A DNA stretch of 64,000 bases from Voacanga thouarsii (taxonomy: Eukaryota; Streptophyta; Magnoliopsida; Gentianales; Apocynaceae). The stretch lies in contig JANUWF010001937.1 of NCBI GenBank assembly GCA_026120185.1, positions 2,046,001 to 2,110,000 of the forward strand, read 5' to 3'. The notes beneath the pieces are model-generated. The model was not told the DNA's origin. It ran no database searches and was given only the letters and a program-made list of their open reading frames with translations. Below are positions 32,600 to 45,399 of this stretch, one piece after another (the first letter of the stretch is position 1; each line of letters opens with the position of its first letter). The translations under genes were made by a program, and so were the position numbers.

Positions 32600-34301
32600 T
32601 GTTGTGCCTTAGAGGCAATCACTTGTACATTGTATATTGCACATTTTATTTTAATAAAAGGCATTATTTATCTTACAGTTTCTTTTGTTTACTTTTAAAT
32701 AATATAACTGTTCGATAAAGTCCCTAGTACAACACTGTGTTAAGGAAATCATGATATGAGATTCCTACTACACTGTATAATGTTAGTACTTAAATAGTCC
32801 ATAGTCATAGTATTAATGCGACAGGACATCATTAATGCATTAAGACTATTATGTGTTAGACTTCTTGATTTGATCAGATGGTGGTTCTCATATCCGTGAG
32901 TGTTGAGATACTCAAGGTTAACACATGAATGCTTGTTAATGGAACAAGTTCATTGGATGACCTAGCTTTAAGATAATCACATGGATAACTATTTAGTGCC
33001 AATGATATAATCTCAATATAGCAAACATGCAAGTATCCTTAGACTTGAGATCTCCAAGGTACTTTGTTTGCTGAGCATTGTACTTTGATTCCAATCTCTG
33101 GAGCTCGATCGAGGGCTGCCTATGGGATGGATATTGGGTACATTGTGAGGTAAACGAAAGTAGTTGAGAGAGTTAATAAATGATTCACCACTCCTAATAG
33201 TAGGGGTAAATATCTCACGGCCACTTGTAGAAATTACTACTCGAGAAGTCCTTGACCAAGGCAATTGTGTATTGGAAATAGTTCCAATTGATATACATCT
33301 AGAGTAGTGGGTTCCTGGTACAAGTACTATTGTATTCGGGCCAGAATTAATTCTGGAGGGAGTTGGCACCAATTCCGTACTTCAAACCGAATGAGATATT
33401 GTATGGTGAAAGGAGTTAATTGCACTGAAATTTGTTATTGAAGGGTTCATGTCAAGCCACTTGACTTCCTGGACTCTTGGGTGGTCATGATGTGTTGCTA
33501 GATACCGCTCATGCTATGGGAATATGGGTTTATTAATTGATGAATTAATAAACCAATCCTGATTAGAATTAATAGGATAATTCTAATTAATTATGAATTA
33601 TTAATCTCAAATACGTTTGGATTAATTCATGTTCTCTACCAATTGACCGGGAAACCTAATATGTCACACACAATAGAGGATTATATACTTAAGATGTTAT
33701 TTGATAACACAGTGGGGTTAATTGCGAGAAAGAGAAGTTGTTGTGGACAAATTATAATTAGTTATAATTTATGGTCTAAATTGTAATTGTGAGAATTTGA
33801 TGTTTCCAATTACAATTAGAAAATTCTAATAGGATTAGAATTCTCAATTTTTGGTAGGGTTTTTCGGTTATATGGGTGATATACTTGTAACCCTATCTGA
33901 TTGTGTAAGACACGAAAATAGCAGCCACCTAAAAATTCTCTTCTTCTTCTCTCTCTCTCTTGATTGTTCTTGTGAAGAATCCTAGCCACCATCTTTTTTT
34001 GCTAGCACAGGAAATTTTGGTGATTGAGTATTCCTCTGTGTGGATTACTGTTAGAGATAATCACACACTGTGATTATAGTGGTTAGACGTTCAACTCTCA
34101 TGAAGTTGGATCAAGAAGATTGCTGGATCGTGCCTTAACTTGAAGAAGAAAATTTTGTTCTTCGGACGATCAAACAAAGGTAAAAGCTGTTACCTTTATT
34201 ATCTTTATGTCTTGTTTTCCACACATAGGCGGGTCCTGGGATGGTATCTCGTTTTATTCTTCCGTTGCGCCGTATAGGATACAAGCCTGAGATACCCAAC
34301 A
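32600..34301 (+). mobile_element. Solo LTR, copia type, 1.7 kb
   Basis: TGTTGTGCCTTAGAGGCAAT...GAGATACCCAACA has TGTTG/CAACA inverted termini and an internal AATAAAAGG motif near 32653 but no retrotransposon genes. The Tat gag frame stops at its left edge and continues directly after its right edge, which marks it as an insertion. A 5-bp duplication is not clean (ATTAG on the left; AAGAG-type sequence on the right). Solo LTRs arise by recombination between the two LTRs of a full element. Confidence 0.75.
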
Positions 34302-34790
34302 AGAGCGTCTCATTCACAAGGACTTTTCTGATTTGTCCCGCTTATTGTCTCATGCCATCAGAATAGAGGAAATGATAAATAAAAAAAAAAAAGGAGAAGA
34401 AGTGGTCTGTTAAGTTCTCTCATGGGCAAACTATGATATCAGTTGTGGACGATGTTATGAACAGCGAGGAGGAATTGCAGATGGAGGTGATGGCGGTAGA
34501 GTTAGTGAAAAGTGCATCTTACACTTGTCATTTTTTGAAACCTGGCAAGTGGAAGGAGGAGGTTTCTCTGGTAGGGCCATCCACTTATACATTCAATGTA
34601 TCAAAGGCTGAGCAAATCTTTGATCAGATGGTCAAGGAAAAACAGATCCGTTTATCTTTAGGCCACAAACTCCCAAGTCCAGAGGAGCTGAAGGGCAAGA
34701 AATACTATAAGTGGCATAATTCATTTTCTCATAATACCAATAGCTGTGTTGTTCTCAGGAACATAATTCAGAAGGTTTTGTAAGAAGGAA

Positions 34791-35994
34791 GGGTAAGATT
34801 TTTAGTCGATACAGACTCATTCCCAACGGTCGATGCAAGTATGGTACAGACGTGTAAGGAAGATGTGGAGCAAAAATCAAGAGTTTCTTTTATCAAGGAA
34901 CTGTCCAAAGCCTTGGAAGGGGAAAGAACAATGTTCCAAATGCTAGACGATCGGCTGTCAGTTTTCACCCGGCTTATTGTTCCGACCTTCGCAGCTCATT
35001 TCCATGGGAAAGATGAGAAGTTTACAATATATGTACCTTATAAAGAGCCAGTTTTCCTAGGTTATTGTCCCCATATTACAAAAATTCTAAAACTGCAGGA
35101 ACAGAGGAAATGGGCTCAGCATAAACAAACACCGGAGAAATGGTTAAATGAGCATGTGTGTGCTTCCCGAATCAGAATATGCTTAGCATTCTCCCACCAT
35201 AATTCTGAGCAAGCGCAGAACAAGAAACAGTGGAGGAAGACTACTATGCAACGGAAGAAGCTGCCATTGAACTCACCGAGTTCAAGGTGCCATCAGAAGG
35301 TATGTTCTTCCCAATTCCAATAGCAGAACATACCATTCACCTCAAGCCGTTGTACATCAAGGCGCATATCAACGGAAGGCCTTTCTCTTGGGTCTTCATT
35401 GATGGAGGGGCTGTGCTGAACGTAATGCTATTGGCAACTTTAAGGTGTTTGGGCAAGGATAAACCCGATTTATCTCATCTAGATATCCAAATGCTTAATT
35501 TTATTGGGGACACAGCCAAAGCAAAAGGGGTCATCACTTTTAAGGTGGCAGTTGGATCTAAGGTTAGTAATACTATTTTCTTTGTAATTACGGTAAAGCC
35601 AGCTTATTTTTTCTTACTAGGTAGGGGTTGGATTCACGCAAACTTTTGTGTTCCATCAACGCTTTACCAAATGATGTTGATTTAGGATGGAAAATGAGAG
35701 GAAAAGATACTTGCCGACCCCAATACATTCTCAACAGAAGTGCACATGAACGAGGCTGTGTTTTACCACTCAATCTTTGATTCAAGCCATTACGCCAAGC
35801 TCACCATGGCTCACAATCAAATTATAATGGAAGGGTTGGAAGGTGAACATTTGAAAAAAGAGGACCTTGATGTTCGACATGCACTCAGTTTCATCGCTCA
35901 GGACTCGCTAACGGAGGTGGACATCAAGGAACTTGAAGAAAATAGAACAACTAAAGTAAGCTTATGCTTAACTCTCGATCTGCTTACCGATTAA
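34791..35994 (+). pseudogene. Tat protease and linker, broken
   Basis: Contains HLKPLYIKAHINGRPFSWVF leading to the aspartic-protease active site DGGA (Asp codon at 35401), then LLGRGWIHANFCVPSTLYQM near 35610-35680, the conserved end of Tat/Ogre-type proteases. Upstream sequence (34841-35230) is the variable gag-protease spacer. Downstream (35740-35990) is the acidic spacer preceding RT. Stops lie at 35685 and 35994. Confidence 0.82.
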
Positions 35995-36099
35995 GGAAGG
36001 TTTCAAACCCCATAAGTAGCTTTCCTGGAGTTTTAATCCTGCACTCCTACCTACAATCAAAGAAGAAATTGAGAGATTTTTTTGGTGTAGTTTCATTCT
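35995..36099 (+). pseudogene. Tat reverse transcriptase, part 1
   Basis: Encodes the start of the RT domain (PTIKEEIERFF at about 36049-36082) up to the target site CATTC (36095-36099). The frame continues without loss at 43720 if the insert and one CATTC copy are ignored. Confidence 0.82.
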
Positions 36100-39000
36100 G
36101 TAACACCCCACTACCTAGGCCCAACAGGGCCGGGGATGTCGCCCCATCCAAAGGATAATGGGTCTTTATAACTAGGTCACACATACAAAAATAAACAATA
36201 CTTGAAAATTAAAACTTATTACAATCTAAAAATTCAAGACAAATCCATAAATACATTAAGTACTCTCGTCTTTCAAAGCAATACATAAAGAAAATAATAC
36301 AAGGCCTTCAAAGTAAGCACAAACTATCTACTGATCTTCACAATAGGACCGACCTGAAAACATGACAAAAGGGTGATGAGATAAAAGTCTCAGTAAGTCC
36401 GTGTGTGCTTTGAGTGTCCAGTGAAAACAGTTCATGAATGAAAGGTGTAAGAACTTTATAAGAAAAATACTGGCAATCAATAAACAATCTTCAAAATCCA
36501 GAGTGGTGTTTTGGCTTTTTCAACCATACATGTACAATAAAATCAACCACTTAAAAGGGCGGCCATGGGTTACCATACGTTGGGCCCCATAACCATACAA
36601 CGGTCAAAATGCCACACTTTGTGCAGACTGACAAAAAGGTAAGTGATCGGCCTACCAGGTAAGATACTCCTCCTTCTCTATACCCAAACAAAATCGATTA
36701 TCCACTCCAGCAACACACAGTCCATATGACTAAAACCTGCTAGCTCGGATCGCCATGACTAAGTAGTACTGATGTTTCTCTAAGTTGAATTTATCTTCTG
36801 GAGGTAGCCTTCTGCTAGAAGACTCACTCTTGCTCTTCAAAACTAGTACTACTAGCCTACCCATATTAAGTGCTCAATGTAGTTTATCCCACTTGGGAGA
36901 AAACTGATAAAACATAGCTTTACTTGAAAATGGAAATCAAGGGTTTCCAAAGTCCTTGTCAAAATTAATTTTAGAAACAGTTTAGTGTTTGAATAAAACT
37001 GCTTGTTGTTTTTCAAATAATTGGTTTGGTTGAAACAGGAAAGGAAATAGTCCCTAATTGCTTTTACCAAATCAGTGTTCACAAACTTCGTGTTTAGCTT
37101 GCCATAATAACTTTTTACAACAAATAAGTTTTATGCAGGAGCTTACCTGATCCTTTGCCTGAGATAAATTAGGGATCTCCAAAAGCTGACCTAACCCCGC
37201 CTGGGGTAAACATAAACCATAATCAAACTCAAACCAAAAATTGCTTTCATAAATAATCCTAACTCAACTTACTACAATCATGACCTTAGTGTCCCAAACT
37301 TTAAGGCTAGGTAATAAATAAAGGGTTTATAAAATAAATCTAGCTTGATATTAAAATAACTAGGATTTGTGAAATAGTTACTAATAAGTTGTAGGTTTAA
37401 ATCTTGCTATAAATAAACTAGAGTTCATTTGATGAAGAGTCCTAGGTCCTTAATGATATTATTGAAAATAATACTCTATTAATGATTAGACAATAATTGG
37501 TAAATAAAATTATTAATAAGTAAATTTTAGTATGTTTGATTAAAAGGATAATAAATAAATTTTTACTAGTATTTATGAATATATGACTTACAAGATTAAT
37601 ATTTTACCTATCATGATTATTTATATAAAAGGTTTTATCTAATGTTATTATTAAATATAATATTTTTATATTTTAATTTTAATAAAAGATATCATTATTT
37701 CATATGACAATCCAAATCCACATTTTCCTAGGGTTTTTGAAATCTCTAGAAGAAATATAGTATTAATCCAAATCCACATTCCGGCAAAACACAGTCACTT
37801 GACTGAAATAAAAACTGCTAGCTCGGACTGGCATGACTAAGTAGTACTGACGTTTCTCTAAGTTGAGTTCATCTTCTGGAGGAGGCCTCCTGCCAGAAGA
37901 CTCACTCTTGCTCTTCAAAACTAGCACTACCAGTCTACCCCCATTGAGTACTCAACGTAACATATCCCACTTGGGAAGAAAATGAACAAAACACTATTCC
38001 ACATGAAAATGGCAATTTTTGGGCTTTCCAAAGTCTTTAACAAAATCAGTTTTAGGAAGAGTTTGAGTTTGAGTAAATCTGCTCATTGGCTTTTAAATAT
38101 TTCAAATGTTTGAAATAAGAAAGGATTTAACCCTCAATTGCCTTTACATAGATGAGTGTCCATGCACTATACACTTGGCTTGCCATAATAAACATTTTGC
38201 GTCAAATAGGTGTTATGCAGAAGTTTACTTGACCCTTGCCCACAACAAAGGTCTCCAACAACTGACCTAACCCCGCATAGGGTAAATACAAACCACAATC
38301 AAACTCAAGCCAAAGACTCACTTTCTCAAATAAAACTAACTCAACTTACTACAATCATATCCCTAGTGTCCCAAGCTTTAAGGCTCAATAATAAATAAAA
38401 AGGGTTTATAAAATAAATCTAATTTGATATTAAAATAACTAAAGTTTGGGAAATAGGTACAAAAAGTTGAAGGTTTAAATCTTGCTAAAAATAAATTATG
38501 GTTTATTTGAAAAAGGGTCCAAGGTGGTATTAGGTAAAATAATGATTTATTAATAATTTAGTTGTTAAAAAATAATTGATAGCTAAAATTTGTTGAAAAT
38601 AAATTTAATGAGTCTTGCTTGAAAAATAATAATCAAATCCTTAATGGGTTTTGATTAAAAGATAATAATTAAATTTTTAGTAATAAATATTTTATTAATT
38701 ATAATTATTTCCATAAAAGGCTTTAATTGATTTTATTATTTTAAATAATATAAATATATATATTTTTTATTTTTATTTTTCTAGCAAAAACTATTATTTA
38801 TTTGACTAAAATATCACTATTTTATATAAAAGACCAAATCCATATTTTCCCATGGTTTTCAAAATTTTACTAGAAAAATCATGTTATTAAATATTTTATT
38901 AATGAAATAAAATTTAGCTTAGTGACAACTAGATCATGATCATATTCCTATAGCTAACCACAATCATGAACATATACAACCCTTCAATTCATCAAATCAT

Positions 39001-39262
39001 CCAAATCATGCATACAAGCATAGATCTCAATTTATCAAAACATGATCTAACCCCTACTAGCATAAATATGATCATGGCTTCAATAATCCAACATGAATAT
39101 AAATCATATTCACCAAAGGTGACATAATCTCTAGCATACTTCATCACAAATACTACCTAAGACATGCATCAACCTCAAATCATCATATAATCATCCAAGA
39201 TAATCCTTCCATGCATAAATCCCATCTCCTTCACAATCATACATATATTCATGCTTCAATCT

Positions 39263-39265
<3 letters not shown>

Positions 39266-39298
<33 letters not shown>
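39266..39298. repeat. (TA)n microsatellite
   Basis: About 16 TA units within LTR block 2. Confidence 0.95.
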
Positions 39299-39299
<1 letters not shown>

Positions 39300-39518
39300 T
39301 TAAATCCTATCGCCATCCACCTACTATCATCATCATCCTAGAGACATGAATCTGTAGTTTAAAAAGGAAGATTGAAGGTACTTACTTGGTTGATGAATGC
39401 CTTGAAGGAGTTTAGAGTAGATCTCAACTCCTAGATGTCTAACTTTGTCCATGGGAGATGGCGAAAGCATGTTCATGGGAGAAAAAGTCATCCGGCCAAG
39501 AGAGGGGAATTTTCGGCC

Positions 39519-39519
<1 letters not shown>

Positions 39520-39562
<43 letters not shown>
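39520..39562. repeat. (GA)n microsatellite
   Basis: About 21 GA units in LTR block 2. A shorter GA run occupies the homologous place in block 3 (41811-41828), so it pre-dates the block duplication and expanded unequally. Confidence 0.95.
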
Positions 39563-39567
<5 letters not shown>

Positions 39568-42500
39568 TTAGCATGTTTATTCACATAGGCTCTCACTAGA
39601 GATCAAGACTGGAGAAGATGAAGTTGTTAGAATAAATTTACCTTGAAGGTGTTCTTGACCTTAGCAGAAATTTCTGGTTTTGATCCGAAGTAGCAAGATG
39701 ATTTGTGGAGTTTGATGTTAAGAATGGTGTTGATGGACTCACGGCAGTGAGTAGGTCAAGTCTGGAAGTTTTAGAGAGGATTTGAGATGGTTTGGAGGGG
39801 TATTAAGTGTAGGGAAGAGGTAGGTGTTCTTGGTGTAGTGTGTGTGTTCTTGGAGGTTGAAGAAAATCGAGAGATGGTAATGTGCAGCTGCCGAATTTTT
39901 GTGAGAGATAGAGTTGGACAAATTTCTGTAGGGTTTAGGAAGTTGTTTCTCTGATTTGGAAGGGAAAAGAAAAGGTTAGTTGTTATAATTTTTGAAGAAT
40001 ATTTTTAGGAAGTGAATTTGGAAACTAAATATTCCAAGAATATCTTGATTGTTGGACAGCTTTTGGAAATCTGCCATGGACGAATTTTTGGGTAGTGTTT
40101 TGGCTGAATGAAAGCTGGATGAAGGAGGCTTAGGGTGGCTGAAATTATGGAGTATAATGGTGAAGAGAAGGTCTGGTTGTTTGAGGTATATTTTATGGAA
40201 AGTTGTTAAATCATGGTGGCTGGAATTTTGGTATCCAAATCAAGGTATGATTGCAGAATTTTTTTAGAAATCTTTTAGGCATCCATGGCTGGATTTTCGT
40301 GCAGAACATGGGGAGGACAATGGAGTTCAGTTAATGGAGGTTTAGGGAAGGTTTTTACAGAATAAGGTTGGTGTTTCGGCTAGAAAAGAAATAGGAACCA
40401 AAGCTGGAAAATTTTCCTGCACAGTTTTTCGCTGAACAGCAATTTTCTGGGCAGATTTTCGGCTGCCATTTCTAGCCAACTTGCAGAGAGTTTGAAGGGG
40501 GATTTCTGGGCTATTCAAGGCTGGTTTCCAGCCTTCTTTATGGAGGAAAAACATAGCTAAGGTACTGAACAAAATCTGGAAGAAATCAGCTTGGTTTTGG
40601 ACCTCCAAAGTAGCGATTTTGCCTAGAATTTTCACTGGTTTTGCACAGCCTTTGTGCAGCCCGAAAATGGCAGAAATAATTTATGTTTCAAACTGATCTT
40701 AAGGCCATTTTTCTGGCAGCATTTGGGAGGGAAAGTCAGCTAAGAAGCTCGACAATTTGAAGGTACAACAAGCTGAAAAATTTCAGCTCATTCTAAGAAG
40801 TAAGATGAACTAGTCTAGAGTGAAATTTCAGCAAGCTTACTAGAGGGATTTTTCCCCTTAGAATTTCCTACCATTCTTCCACATTTTTCAGACCATGAGA
40901 AGCCTTTTACTAGGACATTTTGATCTCACAAGATCACAGCATTTTACTGAAATTTCTGGAAAGGAAATGGATAGAACATCTTGATCAAACCAAGGAGTTG
41001 AAAATTGAGGAAAATTAAGGATCAAGGGAAAATGAATTCCTTTTAAGAAATTCGAGTAGATTAAAGGAGTGGAATGAGAATACTCCTAACATGTCTCTCT
41101 TAGGACCATCATCCCTACCTTACTCTAAGCTCATAAGACCGAAATTTCCTCCACTAAGCAAAAATAAAATTTAATCTAGCTAAAGCTTCCATGATGGAAT
41201 TCGAACCCAAGACCTCAAGAATTAATTCCAAAACTCTAACCATTACACCACAACAACTCTTGTGATATTTTCACTTGAAAATTATTTTCTATTCAATCCA
41301 CAGGCTATCTCCCTATTTTCACCTCGGGCAAAAATTACCATCTTGCCATTCTCACACAATACTCACCAACAAGACCTTAAGACAATAAAACCCGAATCCA
41401 AAATACATAAAAATCATATGAAAATATATTTAACCATGAAATAAAATATGATATGCATCCCAACCCCCCTTACTCTAAGGTTGGTTTTGACTGGGGTTTC
41501 ACACATACTACTCATGACGTGAAGACATGCAACAAACCCTAAAATATCATAAAATTCAACCAAGACAGATCATCCTCATGCATAAATCTCAACTCCATCA
41601 TATAAACACATACTCAATCTCAAAATATATTCCATTCTCATCTAACTACATCCAAGAGACATGAATCTCGAATTTAAAGAGAAGATTGAAGAGACTTACT
41701 TGAATGATGACTACCTTGAAGAAGTTTCAAAAGAATCCTCATGCTTGGAAAGCTTGATCCGTCCAAGGAGGAAGAAGAAAAATGGCCATGGTTGGAGTAA
41801 CCATTCAGCTGAGAGAGAGAGAGAGAGAAAGATTATTAGTATATTTCATTAATGGTTGAAGAGGAAGGAAGATGAACATAATCGTTCATGCTTACCTTGA
41901 GAGTGTTCTTGAGCCTTCAATGAACATTCTAGTTTTTGATCCGAAAGTAAAATCTTGATTTCAGTGTTTGATGTTATAAATTGTAGAAATGGATTCAAGA
42001 GCATGAGTAGATGTGATTTGGACTTTTTGGAGAAGATTGAAGAGGTTTTGAGTGGTCTTATGCATGGAGAAGGGTGGTGGGTGTTCTTGGAGGTTTGGAG
42101 AGAATGGAGGAAGGTTGGCCAAAATTCTGCTTGGAAAGAGTGGCCGAATGGGTTGGAGAATTCTGGTGATTGAATTCTCAGATTTGGGAGAAAAAGAAAG
42201 CTGGTTGTTTGAAATTCAAAAAGAATGATTTATGGAGTGAATTATGGTAGCAAATATGGTAAGAATTTCTTGGTTGAAGGTGGTCTTTTGTGAGCTTCAA
42301 TGGCCAACTGTTTGGCTGGGATTTTGTTGAGATGAATGATGCTTGAAAGAGTTATAGGGTGGCTGAATTATGGAGTGCAATGGTGAAGGAATTTTCTGGA
42401 TAGTTGAGGCTTAATCCATGGAAGTTTCCTGGAATTTTGAACTCCAATTGATGGCTTGGTTGTAGTGATTGATGGAGGGATTTTAGGAACAGCCATGGAG

Positions 42501-43714
42501 CTTCATTCGAGCAGACCAATGGAGAAGATGATGAAGCTCAATTCATGGCTGACTAAGGTTGGTTTTACAGAGAAAATGGAGTAAGTTTCGGACAAAGGTG
42601 AAGAAGAAACAAAGCTGAAATTTCTGATTGGTTTTTCGTATGGCTTACTGGAATTTCTGTGCAGATTTTTCTGCAATGCTTTAGCCAACTTGTAGAAGGT
42701 TTGAAGGGGTATTGGAGGGTCCTTTAAGGCTAGTTTCCAACCTTCTTTATGGAGGGAAGACAGGGTTAAATTGCTAGTTTGAAAGTTGGAGGAATAGCTT
42801 AGTTTTTCAGACTACTATGCTGCGAAAACTGTCCAGGATTTTTTTTTTTTTTTTTTGCACAGCTTTTGTGCAGTCCGATTTTGGCTAAAGTTTTAGCCTT
42901 CAAGCTGAGTGAATTGGTTATTTTGCTGGCAGTATTTTAGAGGAAAAGATGGCTGAAGATTTTGACAATTGGACTGATCAAGAAGTTAGAAAAAATTCCA
43001 AATTACTACATGAAGAAGATGAATACCTATATGTTGGAGTTTGAAGGTTCAACTATGGAGTTTAGTTTCCTTGGGAACCTTCTATAACTCTTCCCCATTT
43101 TCATATAAAATTCCATCCTCCAAGAGGCATTTTCGAAGCTTCACAACCACAGAACCTTGCTGGAATTTTCTGGAAATAAAAATGGCTTAGATAATTGAGC
43201 AACTTAATAGATTAAGAATTAAGGGAAGCTTGAGATAAAAAAAGGTATGAATCCCTTAGAAATTTTTGTAGGGCACAAGAGTAGGATTAGGACATTCTTT
43301 TCATGTGTCCTCTAGGATAACACTCCTACTCCTCCCTAAGGCATGCAAGGGCTGAAATTAGGCTACCTATCAAATATAAAATTTAATCATGCTAAAACTC
43401 AAATGATGAAATTTGAACTCAAGACCTCAAGGATTTATTCCAAAGCTCTAACAACTAAACTACAACAACTCTTGTTCTTATTTTCTCTCCCAAATATTTT
43501 TCCTATTTAACTCTCAAGCTATCTCCCTATTTCCACCTTAAGCAAAAATTACCATTTTGCCCTTCTTACTTACTAAGCACAATTAAGCCATCTAGACTAC
43601 AAATCACAAATCTAAATCACATAAAATCATCAAAAATATTTTTATGCATGCAAGAAAATATGATATGCATCCCGACTCCCTTACTCTAGGGTTGGTTTTA
43701 GTTGGGGTTTCACA

Positions 43715-44400
43715 CATTCGTACTTATCGGTATGCAGATTGGGTATCCAATATTGTTCCCGTCATCAAGAAAAATGGCCAACTATGGGTTTGTGTTGATT
43801 TTAGAAATTTGAATTTGGCCACACAAAAAGATGAATACACTATGTTGATGGTCAACATGTTGATAGACTCAGTAGCAGGAAACCAATTTTTAAGCTTTAT
43901 GGATGGATACTATAGTTACAATAAGATATTTATAGCCAAAGAGGATACATAGAAGACAGCTTTGCAATGTCCTGGTTCTATCAATTTATTCGAATAGCTC
44001 GTTATGCCTTTCCATTTGAAGAATGCTGGAGCTACTTTCCAGAGAGCCATGAATCTCATTTTCCATGATCTCATCGGTAAGACCATGGAAGTTTATATTG
44101 ATGATTTAGTGGTTAAGTTGCCCACTTTCTCACAACACCTAAGATGGTTGGAGCAAGCCTTCCTCTGAATGCGCAAGCATCGACTAAAAACCAACCCTGC
44201 CAAATGTGCTGTCGGAGTTTTAGCTAGAAATTTTCTCGTACTCCTAGTGCATGAAAGAGGAATCAAAGTGGATCGGAATAAAGTAAGGGATATTCTACAG
44301 ACAAGGCCACCGCAATCCAAAAAGGAGCTCCAAAGTTTCCTAGGGAAGATTAATTTCTCGTGACAATTTTAGCAAATACTGCAGGAAAGCAAAAGATGTT
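43715..44400 (+). pseudogene. Tat reverse transcriptase, part 2
   Basis: Resumes with RTYRYADWVSNIVPVIKKNG, then VCVDFRNLNLATQKDEY, FLSFMDGYYSYNKIFIAKED, the catalytic YIDD (44094-44105) and LVLLVHERGIKVDRNKVRD, ending at SFLGKINF. The palm and thumb motifs are those of Tat/Ogre-type RT. Stops occur near 43950, 43996 and 44166. Confidence 0.9.
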
Positions 44401-45350
44401 CTCTTCTCTACTCCATTTGAAGTCGTCTTTAGAGTTCATCTAGCAGTCGGAGCACTAGATGACTTTTGATCAGATCAAGATGGCTTTATCACAGCCTCCT
44501 ATTTTGATGCCGCCACACGATAAGGCACCCTTGAAATTGTACATTCCGGCGGCTTAAGAATTATCGGATGCCTGTTAGCTCAAGATAATGCACAATGGAT
44601 TGAAAGAGCAGTATATTACCCCAGCTGGAACCAGATGGACACCGAGATAAAGTATTCTCCTGTTGAGAAGCTATGCTTGTTTTTATATTATGCATGCATG
44701 AAACTAGAACATTATCTTTTATCTAGGAAAGGGCAAGTCTTGTGCAAAATTCATCTCATCAAATACCTATTGAACCGCCCTTTGTTGCAAGAACGGTTAA
44801 TGAAATAGGTCATTAAGTTACATGCATTTTTCTTGACTCACTTGTCTTTAAAAGCAATGAAAGGGCAAGACATAGCTGATTTTTTGGTTGAACATCCATG
44901 TTTAGAAGTGCCCAATCCTGAAAAAGAAGAAACGCAGGGATACATTTCATACAAGCCTTGAAAGTTGCAGTTTGATAGATCTAGCACCCAGTATAAAGCA
45001 GCTGCCAGTTTGATTATGAAGCCCATTGTAGATGAAAAAGGAAGAATTCTTTTTGAGTTAAGGAAAAGAACTTTAAATAATCAGGCAGAATATAATGCCC
45101 TTATTCTAGGACTTTGAGTTTTGAAGGCTTTGAATGCACACGTGGTCAATATAACAAGGGATTCTCAAATTGTCATCCAGCAGACTTCAGGTGAGTATAA
45201 GTGCACTAATCCTATTTCGCTGGTTAAGTTACAGGAAGTAAAGGCATTACTGCAATACTTTTCAAAAGTTATCTTGACTCATGGTCCTCGTGTTGAGAAC
45301 CAGGAGGCAAACTATTTAGCTCAAATGGCTTCAGGTTTCAAGAAAAAATC
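44400..45350 (+). pseudogene. Tat RNase H and second (archaeal-type) RNase H
   Basis: The first RNase H spans about 44480-44900 (DACLLAQDNAQWIERAVYYP, EKLCLFLYYACMKLEHYLLS). The second, extra RNase H spans about 44950-45350 (KLQFDRSSTQYKAAASLIMK, TLNNQAEYNALILGL, VVNITRDSQIVIQQTSGEYK, ENQEANYLAQMASG) and retains its NNQAEY and D-S-Q motifs. The Tat lineage of plant gypsy elements characteristically carries this second RNase H. A Gly-to-Arg change follows the first Asp, and stops occur near 44557, 44806 and 45118. Confidence 0.85.
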
Positions 45351-45399
45351 TAGGGTAGTAATATGCCAGCAAATATCGAGAGAAGAACATGAAAAAGAC

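Larger units (their letters stand above)
30854..34790 (+). pseudogene. Tat gag, broken, duplicated and split by a copia LTR
   Basis: The leader and gag start lie near 30854. The capsid-like part reads DFMAVLPRGFKLPEFSTFSG, TMEHIRRFTAECGQFEY, LFSLCLTEAAFTCYANMM, then ERMFHERFFKSALEVSIADL, as in Retrotrans_gag domains. A 435-bp segment is present twice in tandem (31512-32381). The frame breaks at 32600, where a solo LTR is inserted, and resumes at 34302 with ERLIHKDFSDLSRLLSH; the later part (34433-34783) continues to VVLRNIIQKVL. Several in-frame stops, including TAG at the gag start, rule out function. Confidence 0.85.
36100..43714 (-). mobile_element. Cluster of three partial Del/Tekay-like LTR blocks, 7.6 kb
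   Basis: Outer ends are TGTAACACCCC (36100) and GGGGTTTCACA (43714), flanked by perfect CATTC duplications (36095-36099; 43715-43719). Inside, all on the minus strand, are block 1 (36100 to about 37780, LTR 3' part), block 2 (about 37781-41503, an LTR lacking its last 0.6 kb, with its own GGGGTTTCACA end) and block 3 (41504-43714, the 5' half of the LTR again). 36720-37500 matches 37787-38700, and 39140-41503 matches 41504-43714. A full LTR would be about 4.3 kb. No pol genes are present. This is best explained as a solo LTR enlarged or assembled by unequal recombination. The family also occurs at 1755-3214. Confidence 0.82.

Noticed and set aside
33013..33372. 119-codon minus-strand ORF in the solo LTR
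   Set aside because: Within an LTR, no domain, no supporting signals.
39333..39596. ORF with a Ser-Leu repeat
   Set aside because: The repeat is the (GA)n microsatellite read in frame.
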